Positions 8,555 to 16,869 of a stretch of DNA of 64,000 nucleotides are shown in pieces; position 1 is the first letter of the stretch, and the number at the start of each line of letters is the position of its first letter. Source of the stretch: G965197555 sp965197555 (GTDB lineage Bacteria > Chloroflexota > Dehalococcoidia > Lucifugimonadales > UBA3495); the NCBI GenBank assembly GCA_965197555.1, contig OZ240213.1, positions 3,224,001-3,288,000 on the forward strand, in the 5' to 3' direction. The notes under the pieces are model-generated. The model did no database searches and was not told the DNA's origin. It saw nothing but the letters and a program-made list of their open reading frames with translations. The position numbers and the translations under genes were made by a program.

Positions 8555-9551
8555 AGCTCCTCCTTTAAGTGGACGCTTAATGTCAGGTGCACGCCTAACC
8601 TAGGAACAAATATATAATAGAGCGCTGGTGGTAATCTGGGTTGTGGTGGGATTCACCATTGGTTACCGAGGCAACTGCATTGTAGCATCAGCCGTTTACC
8701 CTGTCAAATGTTGCCGCAGCGATAACATTAGTCACGAATGTGGCCTTTGGCCATCATAAACAGCACATTTGCCCTCTCCTCTTTAATATATTCGTCGCCG
8801 GTCCCAAGCGTCGGGTAGCTGATTTGCAAGCGTGATTCACCTGATCGGAAACCCAATCAACTACTCGGTCCCAGCGCCTTGCTATTATCTCTATTATGCC
8901 AAGTTTCCATTGGCCTGAAGCTGATCCAGGGGCTCGTCGCGTATAAATAAGGCCGTCCTGACCCCCTTCCGTCATTCCCTCCCCCACCCGTCATTCCAGC
9001 CCAGCCGGAAATCCAGGGAGACGCCTATCCGAAAGCTCCACGCCGCTAAACTCCCCATCCCAAGACTCCCCATCCCCCACCCGTCATCCCCGCGCAGGCG
9101 GGAATCCATAGAGGCATCCATCCCAAAACTCCCCACCCATCCGTCATCCCCGCGCTGGCTGGAATCCAGAGAGCCACCCATCCCAAGGCCCCACGCCCCC
9201 CATCTGTCATTCCCGCGCAGGCGGGAATCCAGAGAGCAACCCATCCCAAGGCTCCACGCCGCTAAACTCCTCCATCCAAGGCAATGACAGCGGCAGCCCC
9301 CACCCATCATTCCAGCGCAGGCTGGAATCCAGAGAGCCACCCATCCCAAGGCCCCACGCCACTAAACTCCCCCACTCCAGGCAATCACAGCGAACGGTTC
9401 TTTCCAGCTAATATCCCATAGCCCTGCCCCGTCGGGTCGACCGTTGCTGGGGTCACTCCAAGGGGTGTATCATTGGATAGCAAGATATGCTTCGTCAGCG
9501 ACGACGAAATATCAACTCGTGTTGCCCGGTAGGAATGTAGGGACACTCGGC
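8555..9551. repeat. gene-free stretch with REP-like repeat cluster (8968-9372)
   Basis: From 8555 to about 8960 I see no gene. From 8968 to 9372 there are at least five copies of the REP-like palindrome (for example CGTCATCCCCGCGCAGGCGG at 9081 and TGTCATTCCCGCGCAGGCGG at 9205) joined by the same linker (CCAAGG.CCACGCC.CTA) that forms the 120-bp repeats near 3 kb. Apparent minus-strand reading frames over this cluster are repeat translations, not genes. Confidence 0.8.
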
Positions 9552-10304
9552 ATGGAAATGGGTGCTTTCCTGCTATGGCTCTCTTTATTCCTGGTTGTGT
9601 TGTGGACAGCCCGGTTGGCCCGCGCTAAAGGACGCAACCCTTGGTTGTGGGCTGCCGCAGCCTTTTTCCTGATGTTTGTGCCGTGGAAAATCCTCACCAT
9701 GGCCCCAATCGTCATCCTCTTGTTCTTAAGGAGTCCCCAAGCCCAGACCGGCCCCAGTACCGATCGGGTCGCCTGCCCCAGGTGCCGCGGGCTCCAGTCC
9801 CGGAGCCTCCGCTTCTGCACCAACTGTGGTTGGGAGATCGGAATGCCCTATTCCGAAGATCCCATTGTTGCCGAGGAAAAAGAGCTTAGCACTCGTATTG
9901 CTGACGACCTTGGGACTACTCAGCCGTCCCCCTCCGTTGAGACAGTAGAGCCAGCCCGGCCTGTATATTCGGCCTCGGATACGATTTCCATTGAGGACAC
10001 TTCGACAAGCGTAGAGTCTCCACCTCAGGAACCCCACGAAGTCGAGAGGCCGCCTGCATCTGAGATAAGGCCCCAGACCATACCTACACCAGCGGCGATG
10101 ACCGAAAGGGGATTGGGACTATTCAACCAAGGCAGGGTCCAGGAAGCTATCGACCAGTTCACCAAGGCAATTGCGCTGGACCCCGGTTACATTCAAGCGT
10201 GGGCTCACCGGGCCGAAGCCTACGCTCGCATAGGCCGTGGCGCTGAGGCCGCTGAAGACCGCCGCAAGCTAGAAGCCCTGGACGCTAGCTCAGCAGGGGG
10301 CTGA
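9552..10304 (+). CDS. membrane protein with zinc ribbon and TPR repeats
   Basis: I chose ATG 9552 (MEMGAFLLW). The frame is open further upstream to 9444, but that part has no protein character. Two hydrophobic segments occupy about residues 4-25 and 38-65. They are followed by a zinc ribbon with CPRCRG and CTNCGW spaced 18 residues apart, a low-complexity acidic linker, and one to two tetratricopeptide repeats at the C-terminus (MTERGLGLFNQGRVQEAI, ALDPGYIQAWAHRAEA). The layout suggests a membrane-anchored protein with a cytoplasmic interaction domain. No specific function can be given. It is convergent with fabI and stands alone. Confidence 0.7.
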   Translation: MEMGAFLLWLSLFLVVLWTARLARAKGRNPWLWAAAAFFLMFVPWKILTMAPIVILLFLRSPQAQTGPSTDRVACPRCRGLQSRSLRFCTNCGWEIGMPYSEDPIVAEEKELSTRIADDLGTTQPSPSVETVEPARPVYSASDTISIEDTSTSVESPPQEPHEVERPPASEIRPQTIPTPAAMTERGLGLFNQGRVQEAIDQFTKAIALDPGYIQAWAHRAEAYARIGRGAEAAEDRRKLEALDASSAGG

Positions 10305-10390
10305 ATACTCTCCCCGAAAACCCCGGTTCGCCTGCCGGATGCTCACCACCCGCATCTAGGCCTCTGCGGTCTCCTGTCAACAACAGTCGA

Positions 10391-11164
10391 TCACACACCC
10401 ATTATGTGATATCCCGCATCCACCGGAATAATCGACCCGGTTATTCCACTTGATAGGTCGCTGCATAGGAACAGTGCCGCTTTTGCCACCTCCTCAACCG
10501 TGATATTACGTTTCATTGCCGCCCGCTCAGCGTGTATCTTTCGCATGTCCATGAACCCATGTATTCCCCGAGAAGCCAGAGTTTCCAACGGCCCCGCTGA
10601 TATCGCATTGAGCCTGATGTTGTCCATCCCAAACTCGGCGGCCAACTGCCGGACCGCCTGTTCCAGCGCCGCTTTGGCTGTGCCCATAACGTTGTACCCG
10701 GGATACACCCTTTGGGACGCTTGAAACGTAATGGTCACGACACTTCCGCCATCGACCATTAGGGGCGCCGCATACCGCATCAACGGTAGCAATGAGTAAG
10801 CGCTGACCTCCAAAGCGACTCGAAATCCATCTCGTCCGGTATCAGCGAACCGGCCCGACAGGTCGTTCCGGTTGGCATAAGCGATGCTGTGCACCAAGAA
10901 TGAAATGTCACCGAAGGCATCCTCCACTTGACGGAACAGCTCTATGATCTGATCATCGTCAGTAGCATCGCAGGGCACTATCAATGCGTTGTCGAGGGAG
11001 TCAGCCAGAGCGGCCACTCTGCCCTTGAGCCGGTCGTCTTGGTAGGTGATGGCCAGCCGAGCCCCCGCTTTGGCAAGCATTTTGGCGATGCCCCATGCGA
11101 TGCTTCGATCATTGGCTACGCCGAGGATCACCCCTTTCTTACCTGAAAGGTCTATCGGGTACAT
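10391..11164 (-). CDS. fabI: enoyl-[acyl-carrier-protein] reductase (NADH)
   Basis: Short-chain dehydrogenase fold with the FabI-specific start MYPIDLSGKKGVILGVAND and a cofactor loop ending in SIAWGIAK. The catalytic Tyr-x6-Lys is read as Tyr of PGYNVMGTAK. FabI catalyses the last reduction of each fatty-acid elongation cycle. The first active-site tyrosine of E. coli FabI (SYLG) is replaced by Phe (TFQAS), a change near the substrate pocket that is worth noting but need not abolish activity. Length 257 is normal. It is monocistronic, with the LLM oxidoreductase 92 bp upstream in the same direction. Confidence 0.92.
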   Translation of the reverse strand: MYPIDLSGKKGVILGVANDRSIAWGIAKMLAKAGARLAITYQDDRLKGRVAALADSLDNALIVPCDATDDDQIIELFRQVEDAFGDISFLVHSIAYANRNDLSGRFADTGRDGFRVALEVSAYSLLPLMRYAAPLMVDGGSVVTITFQASQRVYPGYNVMGTAKAALEQAVRQLAAEFGMDNIRLNAISAGPLETLASRGIHGFMDMRKIHAERAAMKRNITVEEVAKAALFLCSDLSSGITGSIIPVDAGYHIMGV

Positions 11165-11256
11165 CTCTGAAGCCCCCTTGGCATAGGCAGTCGATATTCG
11201 AGCTTGTGGCTGAATGGCCTACTGGAACTCTAGTGCGCTGAAAGGCTTGGGGGAAG

Positions 11257-12213
11257 TTACGAGTGAATAATGGGCGCCACCCTGTCTAGAAAGGTCTCTA
11301 GCTGCTGCTCCTGCTCAAAGGAGGCGAACCGTACCACCAAAGTCTGCGCTCCGGCCTCCACGTACTCGGCCATCCTTTCGGCAATGCGCCCAGGATCGCC
11401 AAAGGGTCCCCAACGCTCTCCCCAGATGTTGGCCCCATAATAGCCCATCAAGAATTGGTTGGCCTCGGCTTCGGCCCTGGACTCATCTTGGTCCAAGTTG
11501 ACCGTCATATAGAAAGCGGTTTCGAAACGGCCGGCCTCCTCGCCCGCGTGGGCGGCGGTGGCGCGGACCCGTTCCAGGAGCCTTGCGTACTCATCAGGTG
11601 TGTCCGAAATAGATATTAGCCCGTCGCCCAATCGAGCGGCGCGGGAGATTTGTGCTTCGTTCATCAACCGCCCGTGGGTGGCCAATAAGAGGGGCACACC
11701 TCCGGGTTGAACCGGAGTGGGCTCCATGGATACTCCATCGAGCTGGAAATGGCGGCCATGGAAGTCCACTGGCTCGCTGGCGCCCAAGCCTCTAACTATA
11801 CTTAGAACCTCTTCCAATCTACCTGCCCGCCTAGCTGGTGTTACGCCAGCGGCCTGCCATTCCCGCCGTTGGTCGTCGTTGAATGCTCCCCCCACGCCGA
11901 CGCCCAACACCAGCCTCCCTTGGGATATAACGTCCACTGTGGCAATGGTCTGTGCCAGGAGGACGGGATGGCGCAGCGCTGCCAAGAGCACCGCAGTTCC
12001 AAGGCGCACTCTTTCGGTCCGTGCGGCTAGTGCCGCCAAGGTAGCCAGAGGCTCCAGACGGGGTTTGGCCACCAGGCTGTCCCCAACCCACAGCGAGTCA
12101 AGCGCCGCCGCCTCAACCATCTCCGCCATTCTCAGAATCGCTGTCGCGTCGGTGGGTACGTCACTGCCCAAAAGCAGGCCCCGGGTGGGCAGTAACACCC
12201 CCAGGTTAACCAC
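11257..12213 (-). CDS. LLM-class flavin-dependent oxidoreductase
   Basis: Luciferase-like TIM-barrel protein of 318 residues. Recognisable segments are the N-terminal strand NLGVLLPTRG, DSLWVGDSL near residue 40, TERVRLGTAVLL near 66, the nearly invariant QGRLVLGVGVGG near 97, and WQAAGV.PARRAGRLEEVL. Proteins of this class bind FMN or F420 and oxidise small organic substrates. The substrate cannot be read from sequence. Such genes are abundant in SAR202-type Chloroflexota. It may be cotranscribed with fabI downstream. Confidence 0.88.
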   Translation of the reverse strand: MVNLGVLLPTRGLLLGSDVPTDATAILRMAEMVEAAALDSLWVGDSLVAKPRLEPLATLAALAARTERVRLGTAVLLAALRHPVLLAQTIATVDVISQGRLVLGVGVGGAFNDDQRREWQAAGVTPARRAGRLEEVLSIVRGLGASEPVDFHGRHFQLDGVSMEPTPVQPGGVPLLLATHGRLMNEAQISRAARLGDGLISISDTPDEYARLLERVRATAAHAGEEAGRFETAFYMTVNLDQDESRAEAEANQFLMGYYGANIWGERWGPFGDPGRIAERMAEYVEAGAQTLVVRFASFEQEQQLETFLDRVAPIIHS

Positions 12214-12841
12214 TGGGCCCCTCCATGGCTGTTTCCCCAGTTCCCTCAGCCCTACCCAAAAGCTCCTGCTCAGAGATCAAGCGCTCTGACCAGGTGTGGT
12301 GGGAGGTCTGACAAACCACTGAGCTAACCGCCCCTTGGAAACAAATGGGTCAGGAATACAGACGGCCCGACGGCAAGTAGCCGAATGCCGTGCCTTAAGT
12401 ATATGCGTAGGCGATAGGGAAGCGCTACAGACAAATGGCCCATGGGCCACGCGCGGATTGCCAGCACCCAGCTTTACGTTACGCTGGCGCTGACTCAAGT
12501 TACCATGCCCGGTACTCCCTCATAGTGACTGTGGGGTTAATGACGGGGTGAGAAAGGGCCAAAGCCGGCTCAGGAACAAGCGCCGTATCGGAAGTAACGG
12601 TTGGTCCTGGGTGAACCGCAGGTGGTCTAACCTACGCTCAGAGGATCCGGTTCCTCGACGACTGGGCCGTGGGTTCGAGTCCCCTTAGGCCCACCAAACT
12701 GGACAAAATCAAGAACCTTCATGATTAGGTTCAGGCTGTCGGCGTAATCCAGGACTTCCCCGTTAGCCTCGCCGCCTTTGGTTCGACAAGCCTGTCCTGA
12801 GCCTGTCGGAGGGCTCCATACCCCTGGAAGCACTGCCGGCC
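12214..12841. other. gene-free stretch with a tRNA-like 3' end and a recombinase-tail motif
   Basis: No convincing gene lies here. At about 12669-12696 the + strand reads a T-arm-like GGGTTCGAGTCCCC followed by GGCCCACCA, resembling the 3' end of a tRNA with its CCA. No matching 5' acceptor strand can be found, so it is a remnant rather than a tRNA gene. Directly after it comes ACTGGACAAAATCAAGAAC, which recurs at 32476-32494 and, inverted, in the 3' end of the serine recombinase gene (48522-48540). Together they look like the scar of a former integration. Confidence 0.45.
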
Positions 12842-13339
12842 CTAGTACAGGATCATGTGGGTGGGAACCAGCCGTTGAGCTTCCGGGTCTACCGCCAAGG
12901 CCAGACCTTCCAGGGTGTAAGCCCCCAGCATGGGAGGGGCGTTGTCCTCTCCAAAGACCACGATGGTGAGTACGCTCTCACCGTCTATCGTAGCCCACGC
13001 CTGTCCGTAACCCATCTCGACGCGCCGCCCGTCTGCCACGAGAAATCGGCGCTTGCCTGTGGCCTCAATGCCCAGCTCCCGCAGAAGGCTTGAGGGCAGA
13101 GGAGTGAATGATGCGCCGGTATCCACCGTCGCTTCTATGTCCCGGGACTGCTGGCCGTCCATGCTGGAAACCCGCAGTGGCCAGTTGAATGTTCCCACGG
13201 TGGGGACCTCTCTTTGCGCTCGATACATCTGATTTTAACCGATGGCTCACCCCTCTGACAGGGTTTCGGCCTGCGTCTTGGGCTGTCCACTTTTTCTCAA
13301 CTGCCATGATTTCCCCGTTAGCCTTGCGCCTCTGGTTCG
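12756..13339. repeat. imperfect 29-bp direct repeats flanking the aspartic protease gene
   Basis: TTCCCCGTTAGCCT followed by GC.GCCT.TGGTTCG occurs at 12756-12785 and again at 13311-13339, in the same orientation, with about 26 of 29 positions equal. The pair brackets one small gene, so the 0.55-kb segment could have moved or been duplicated as a unit. Confidence 0.5.
12842..13198 (-). CDS. clan AA (retropepsin-like) aspartic protease
   Basis: A small single-domain aspartic protease of about 118 residues. It has the active-site strand EATVDTGASFTPLP near residue 30 and the second conserved element MLGAYTLEGLALAVD near the C-terminus. Such proteins act as homodimers. I prefer the GTG start at 13198, eight bases after AGAGAGG, over the upstream ATG at 13228, because similar proteins begin with GTFNWPLRV. 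No partner gene is visible, and the physiological substrate of the bacterial forms is unknown. It is flanked by 29-bp direct repeats. Confidence 0.8.
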   Translation of the reverse strand: MGTFNWPLRVSSMDGQQSRDIEATVDTGASFTPLPSSLLRELGIEATGKRRFLVADGRRVEMGYGQAWATIDGESVLTIVVFGEDNAPPMLGAYTLEGLALAVDPEAQRLVPTHMILY

Positions 13340-13481
13340 GCTAGCTCACCGCACCCAGGGTAGGTGAATATCACTGAAGTCAAGGTAATCAACCATATGG
13401 GCTACGAAGTTATGTAAGGTGTTCCGGGTGGCTTAGGGCGCGCCGCCCGCCGGGCCCCTCTTCAAGGCCTGCTGGCAGCAA

Positions 13482-14372
13482 TCAGCGGCGGCTGGCGCGT
13501 ACTCGCACCTCCACGTCAAGCCGAGCGTCTCCACCCCCTACGAAGACGCCCCGGACCGGGGCCACGTCCTGATAATCGCGGCCAACTCCCACTCGAACGT
13601 GCCGCTCGTCAGCCAAGCAACGATTGGTGGGATCGAAGCCAACCCAGCCCAGGCCGGGCAGGAGGCATTCCACCCAGGCATGGCTGGCCGTTTGGGACGC
13701 CTCATCGCCTTCGGGACCGTCCACGTACAAGTAGCCCGAGACATAGCGGGCCGGGATGTGCCAGGACCGGGCGATGGCGATCATCACGTGGGCGTAGTCC
13801 TGGCAGACTCCCTGCCTTGATTCCAGGATGTGCTCCACGGGAGAAATCACCGAGGTGCTGCCCGGGACGTACTGGAAGCTGTGGTAGAGGGTGTCGGAAA
13901 GCCTTAACAGCGACTCCAACGGACTGCCGTGGGCCTGGATGGCCATCTCGTCTACGAAAGCGGTGAGGGCGGGGGAAGGTCGAGCCAAAGCGCTGGGGTG
14001 AGTGAAGTCCCAATGACTGAATGATTCCTTCCATGAACTAATCTCCCCCCAACCACCCCTATCCGGGGAATCCGGCAGCGGGTCAGGCCGCACCCGTTCC
14101 ACGGTGGAGCGGGCAGTGATCTCCAGCGCTTCGTGCTGCCTATGGATGTTTAGCACATGTTTGGTGTTGCCAAAGGAGTCCGTCTCGTTGTTCAGCGGCG
14201 CTGGGGGGCTGGTCACCACATCGAACCGCAGAAGCCGTTGCTGAGCGTCGTCGCGTGGCTTCAGACAGAGGGAGAGGACACAGCGCCGTGCCGGTGATGA
14301 GTACAGGTAACGGGAGACATGCTCAATCTCGTAGAGGGCCGGGTTGCCCATAAGGCTAACGAGCCGGGACAT
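13482..14372 (-). CDS. transglutaminase-like protein of the ATP-grasp/alpha-E operon
   Basis: Has the N-terminal bact_transglu_N beta domain (YEIEHVSRYLYSSPARRCVL) followed by a papain-like transglutaminase core with the triad visible as Cys of QGVCQDYAH, His of SHAWVECLLPGLGW and Asp of FDPTNRC. Proteins of this type are predicted peptidases or amide-bond enzymes. I start it at MSRLVSL (14372), which overlaps the end of the alpha-E gene. MGNPALYEIE at 14351 is an alternative. It is the last gene of a three-gene operon known in many bacteria and predicted by others to make or trim a short peptide. Confidence 0.88.
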   Translation of the reverse strand: MSRLVSLMGNPALYEIEHVSRYLYSSPARRCVLSLCLKPRDDAQQRLLRFDVVTSPPAPLNNETDSFGNTKHVLNIHRQHEALEITARSTVERVRPDPLPDSPDRGGWGEISSWKESFSHWDFTHPSALARPSPALTAFVDEMAIQAHGSPLESLLRLSDTLYHSFQYVPGSTSVISPVEHILESRQGVCQDYAHVMIAIARSWHIPARYVSGYLYVDGPEGDEASQTASHAWVECLLPGLGWVGFDPTNRCLADERHVRVGVGRDYQDVAPVRGVFVGGGDARLDVEVRVRASRR

Positions 14373-15324
14373 CTTCCACCGGATAATCAAAGTAGGCAGC
14401 GGTTACGAGATAGTGTAGCTCCCGGCAGTACTCCCTCACCTGCCGCAACAATTCATGGCGGTCTTCCCGGTCCGGCCAATCGTAGTGGATCAGCGCCGCC
14501 ATCCGGCCCGCCAGTCTCGTGACGCCGCCGCTGGCCTTAGCGTCCGGGCCGGGACCGATGGACTCCAGTCCCGACGCTGTTCTGTCCAGCGACCTGCACA
14601 GCGAGTCTGGTAGCAGGGGGTCCGTGGTCAGCAGATTCAACACTTGGCTTGGCTGCACTTCTATGCTGTAGCTACGGTTATAGGCCTCAAAAGCATGGTA
14701 AATACGCAACAGGCTGGTCCAGTCCGCATCGGAGTACTCTTCCGTCTGCGAGTCCGCTGCCAGTTGCGCCAAGAACAGCGACGTGGACATTTGGGCCCGC
14801 TCAATGAAGCGGCCAAGCTGCATGAAACGCCAGCCTTCATCCCGGTACATGGTGGCGGCGGCCACGCCGGAAAACGTGTTCATTTCCGCCGCCGTTTCCG
14901 CGTAGAAACCCTCCGGAGAGGTCAACCAGATGTCTTGTATGCCTAGTTTTTGAATCCGCAGGTAGGCCAGGTTCAGGCTGGTCCATAGTTCGCTGCTGAT
15001 GCAATGACGTATCTGCCGGGCGTTCTCCCGACCCATGGCTAAACAACTCCACACCGAATCGGGGTTGGAACGCTCAAAGGTCAGATCATCGGCCAAGGTG
15101 TAGGAATCGGCCAGGGTAAACTCATCGCTGTTCAATATCTCCAGGCTGCCCCCGGGAGGCTCGCGGTTCAAGCTGTCGTAGATGCGGGTCCAGCCAAAAT
15201 GAATCTCCCGTACGGGACGGTCGACCAGGGCTTCGGTCTGCAATCGCAACAAACGGCACAGGAACTCCGCCCGTTCCAAGTAGCGGCCCATCCAATAAAG
15301 CCCTTGCGCGCTGCGAGAAAGCAT
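14356..15324 (-). CDS. alpha-E domain protein (DUF403)
   Basis: All-helical 322-residue protein with the family opening MLSRSAQGLYWMGRYLERAE and the recurrent motif FMQLGRFIERAQ in the middle. DUF403 proteins are nearly always encoded between a circularly permuted ATP-grasp enzyme and a transglutaminase, as here. Its start lies 5 bp after the end of the ATP-grasp gene and its end overlaps the transglutaminase start, so the three are translated as a coupled set. The molecular role is unknown; a scaffold or amine-handling role has been suggested for the family. Confidence 0.88.
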   Translation of the reverse strand: MLSRSAQGLYWMGRYLERAEFLCRLLRLQTEALVDRPVREIHFGWTRIYDSLNREPPGGSLEILNSDEFTLADSYTLADDLTFERSNPDSVWSCLAMGRENARQIRHCISSELWTSLNLAYLRIQKLGIQDIWLTSPEGFYAETAAEMNTFSGVAAATMYRDEGWRFMQLGRFIERAQMSTSLFLAQLAADSQTEEYSDADWTSLLRIYHAFEAYNRSYSIEVQPSQVLNLLTTDPLLPDSLCRSLDRTASGLESIGPGPDAKASGGVTRLAGRMAALIHYDWPDREDRHELLRQVREYCRELHYLVTAAYFDYPVEDVPAR

Positions 15325-15329
15325 CCAGT

Positions 15330-16763
15330 TCAGTCCCCCAGCACCCAGAGATCCTTGCCGCCCCCACCCTGGCTGGAGTTCACCACCAGGCTTCCACGTC
15401 TTAAAGCCACGCGACAGAACGCCCCGGGGACAATGCGGGTGTTACGTCCGCGAAGTATGAAGGGCCGCAAGTCGACGTGCCTCGGCTCAAAGTTGCCCTC
15501 AATAAGGCAGGGCGCTCGGGAAAGCGCCAGCACCGGTTGCGAGATGAAGTCCGCCGGGTTGGAGCGTAGCTGTACGGCGTACTCTTCCCGCTCTTCCGGC
15601 GTGGCGTGAGGGCCAATCAGCATCCCGTATCCCCCGGACCCGCCCACTCGCTTCACCACCAAGTCCTTCAGGTTGTCCAGGGTGTATTCCAAATCTTTGG
15701 GCCGACGGCAAAGGTAGGTCTCCACGTTGGCCAGGATCGCGTCCTCCCCCAGGTAGTAGCGGATCATGTCCGGTACGTAAGCGTACACGCTCTTGTCATC
15801 CGCAACTCCGGTGCCCGGCGCGTTTACCAGGGCCACGTTCCCCAACTTGTAGGCGTGCAGGAGGCCCGGCACCCCCAGGAGGGAGTCGGGACGGAAAACC
15901 AAGGGGTCGAGGAAGTCATCGTCTACACGACGGTAGACCACGTCCACCCGCCGCAACCCCGTGGTGGTCCGCATGTAGACAAAACCATCGTTCACCAGCA
16001 GGTCCCGGCCCTCCACCAGTTCCGCTCCTATCTCGCGGGCTAGAAACATGTGCTCATAGAAGGCGGAGTTGTAAACCCCTGGCGTCAGCAGCGCAATGCA
16101 TGGCTCAGACCGTCCACTGGGCGCAAGTTCTAGGAGCGTCGTCAGCAACATGCTGCCGTAGTGCTCCACTTCTCGTACCCGGGAGCTTCTATACAGCCGT
16201 CTTAAGCTGGCCTTAACCGCCTTCCGGTTCGCGATCATGTAGGAGACGCCGGAAGGGACCCGCAAGTTGTCTTCAAGCACCAGAAAGCCATCATTGGTTC
16301 GTGCCAGGTCCGTGCCACAAATAGCGACCCATGTGCCGTGGGGTGGGGAAAAACCTCGCATCTCTATACGGTATTGGGGACATTCGCGTACCACGTCCAC
16401 CGGGATCACTCCGTCGCCAATAATACGGGCCTCACTGTAAACGTCTTCCAAGAAGAGGTTCAGCGCTTTGACCCGCTGGGTCAGACCGGCCTCCAAGTAC
16501 CGCCACTCGGCCCCCGAAAGCACCCGAGGCAGGCAGTCCACGGGTATTATCCGTTCCTCGCCTTCCTCGTCTCCGTAAACCGTAAAGGATATACCCTCAT
16601 TGGAAAAGGACCGGGTTACGCGTTCCTGAATGCTGCCCAGTTCCTCGGCAGAAAGCTGGCTCAGGGTTTCGTGAAGGCGACGGCTATGGTCTCTGGGCGA
16701 GCCATCCGGCTGGAACATCTCGTCGTACACGGACGGTTCGAGTTTGTAGTTGTCGAAGTTCAC
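15330..16763 (-). CDS. circularly permuted ATP-grasp type 2 protein (DUF404/DUF407)
   Basis: 477 residues with the features of the CP_ATPgrasp family: YDEMF near residue 13, the segment VPSGVSYMIANRKAVK near 170, NAPGTGVADDKSVYAYVP near 310, VVKRVGGSGGYGM near 370 and the C-terminal RHVDLRPFIL. ATP-grasp enzymes form carbon-nitrogen bonds through acyl-phosphates. Here the partner genes (alpha-E, transglutaminase) suggest synthesis of a peptide or a peptide tag. It opens the three-gene operon; the sensor kinase gene ends 106 bp upstream in the same direction, so read-through from that operon is possible. Confidence 0.9.
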   Translation of the reverse strand: MNFDNYKLEPSVYDEMFQPDGSPRDHSRRLHETLSQLSAEELGSIQERVTRSFSNEGISFTVYGDEEGEERIIPVDCLPRVLSGAEWRYLEAGLTQRVKALNLFLEDVYSEARIIGDGVIPVDVVRECPQYRIEMRGFSPPHGTWVAICGTDLARTNDGFLVLEDNLRVPSGVSYMIANRKAVKASLRRLYRSSRVREVEHYGSMLLTTLLELAPSGRSEPCIALLTPGVYNSAFYEHMFLAREIGAELVEGRDLLVNDGFVYMRTTTGLRRVDVVYRRVDDDFLDPLVFRPDSLLGVPGLLHAYKLGNVALVNAPGTGVADDKSVYAYVPDMIRYYLGEDAILANVETYLCRRPKDLEYTLDNLKDLVVKRVGGSGGYGMLIGPHATPEEREEYAVQLRSNPADFISQPVLALSRAPCLIEGNFEPRHVDLRPFILRGRNTRIVPGAFCRVALRRGSLVVNSSQGGGGKDLWVLGD

Positions 16764-16869
16764 GGCAGCAACGATACCATATGAAAGCTCAAGCTAACGA
16801 CGCACTGGGCCGACGTTAAAACCTTCTCCCATCCCCCAAGTGCAACCCTATGAAGATACACTTTTCTCC

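Noticed and set aside
12640..12696. Complete tRNA gene
   Set aside because: Only a T-arm-like segment and CCA are visible; no 5' acceptor, D arm or anticodon arm can be paired.
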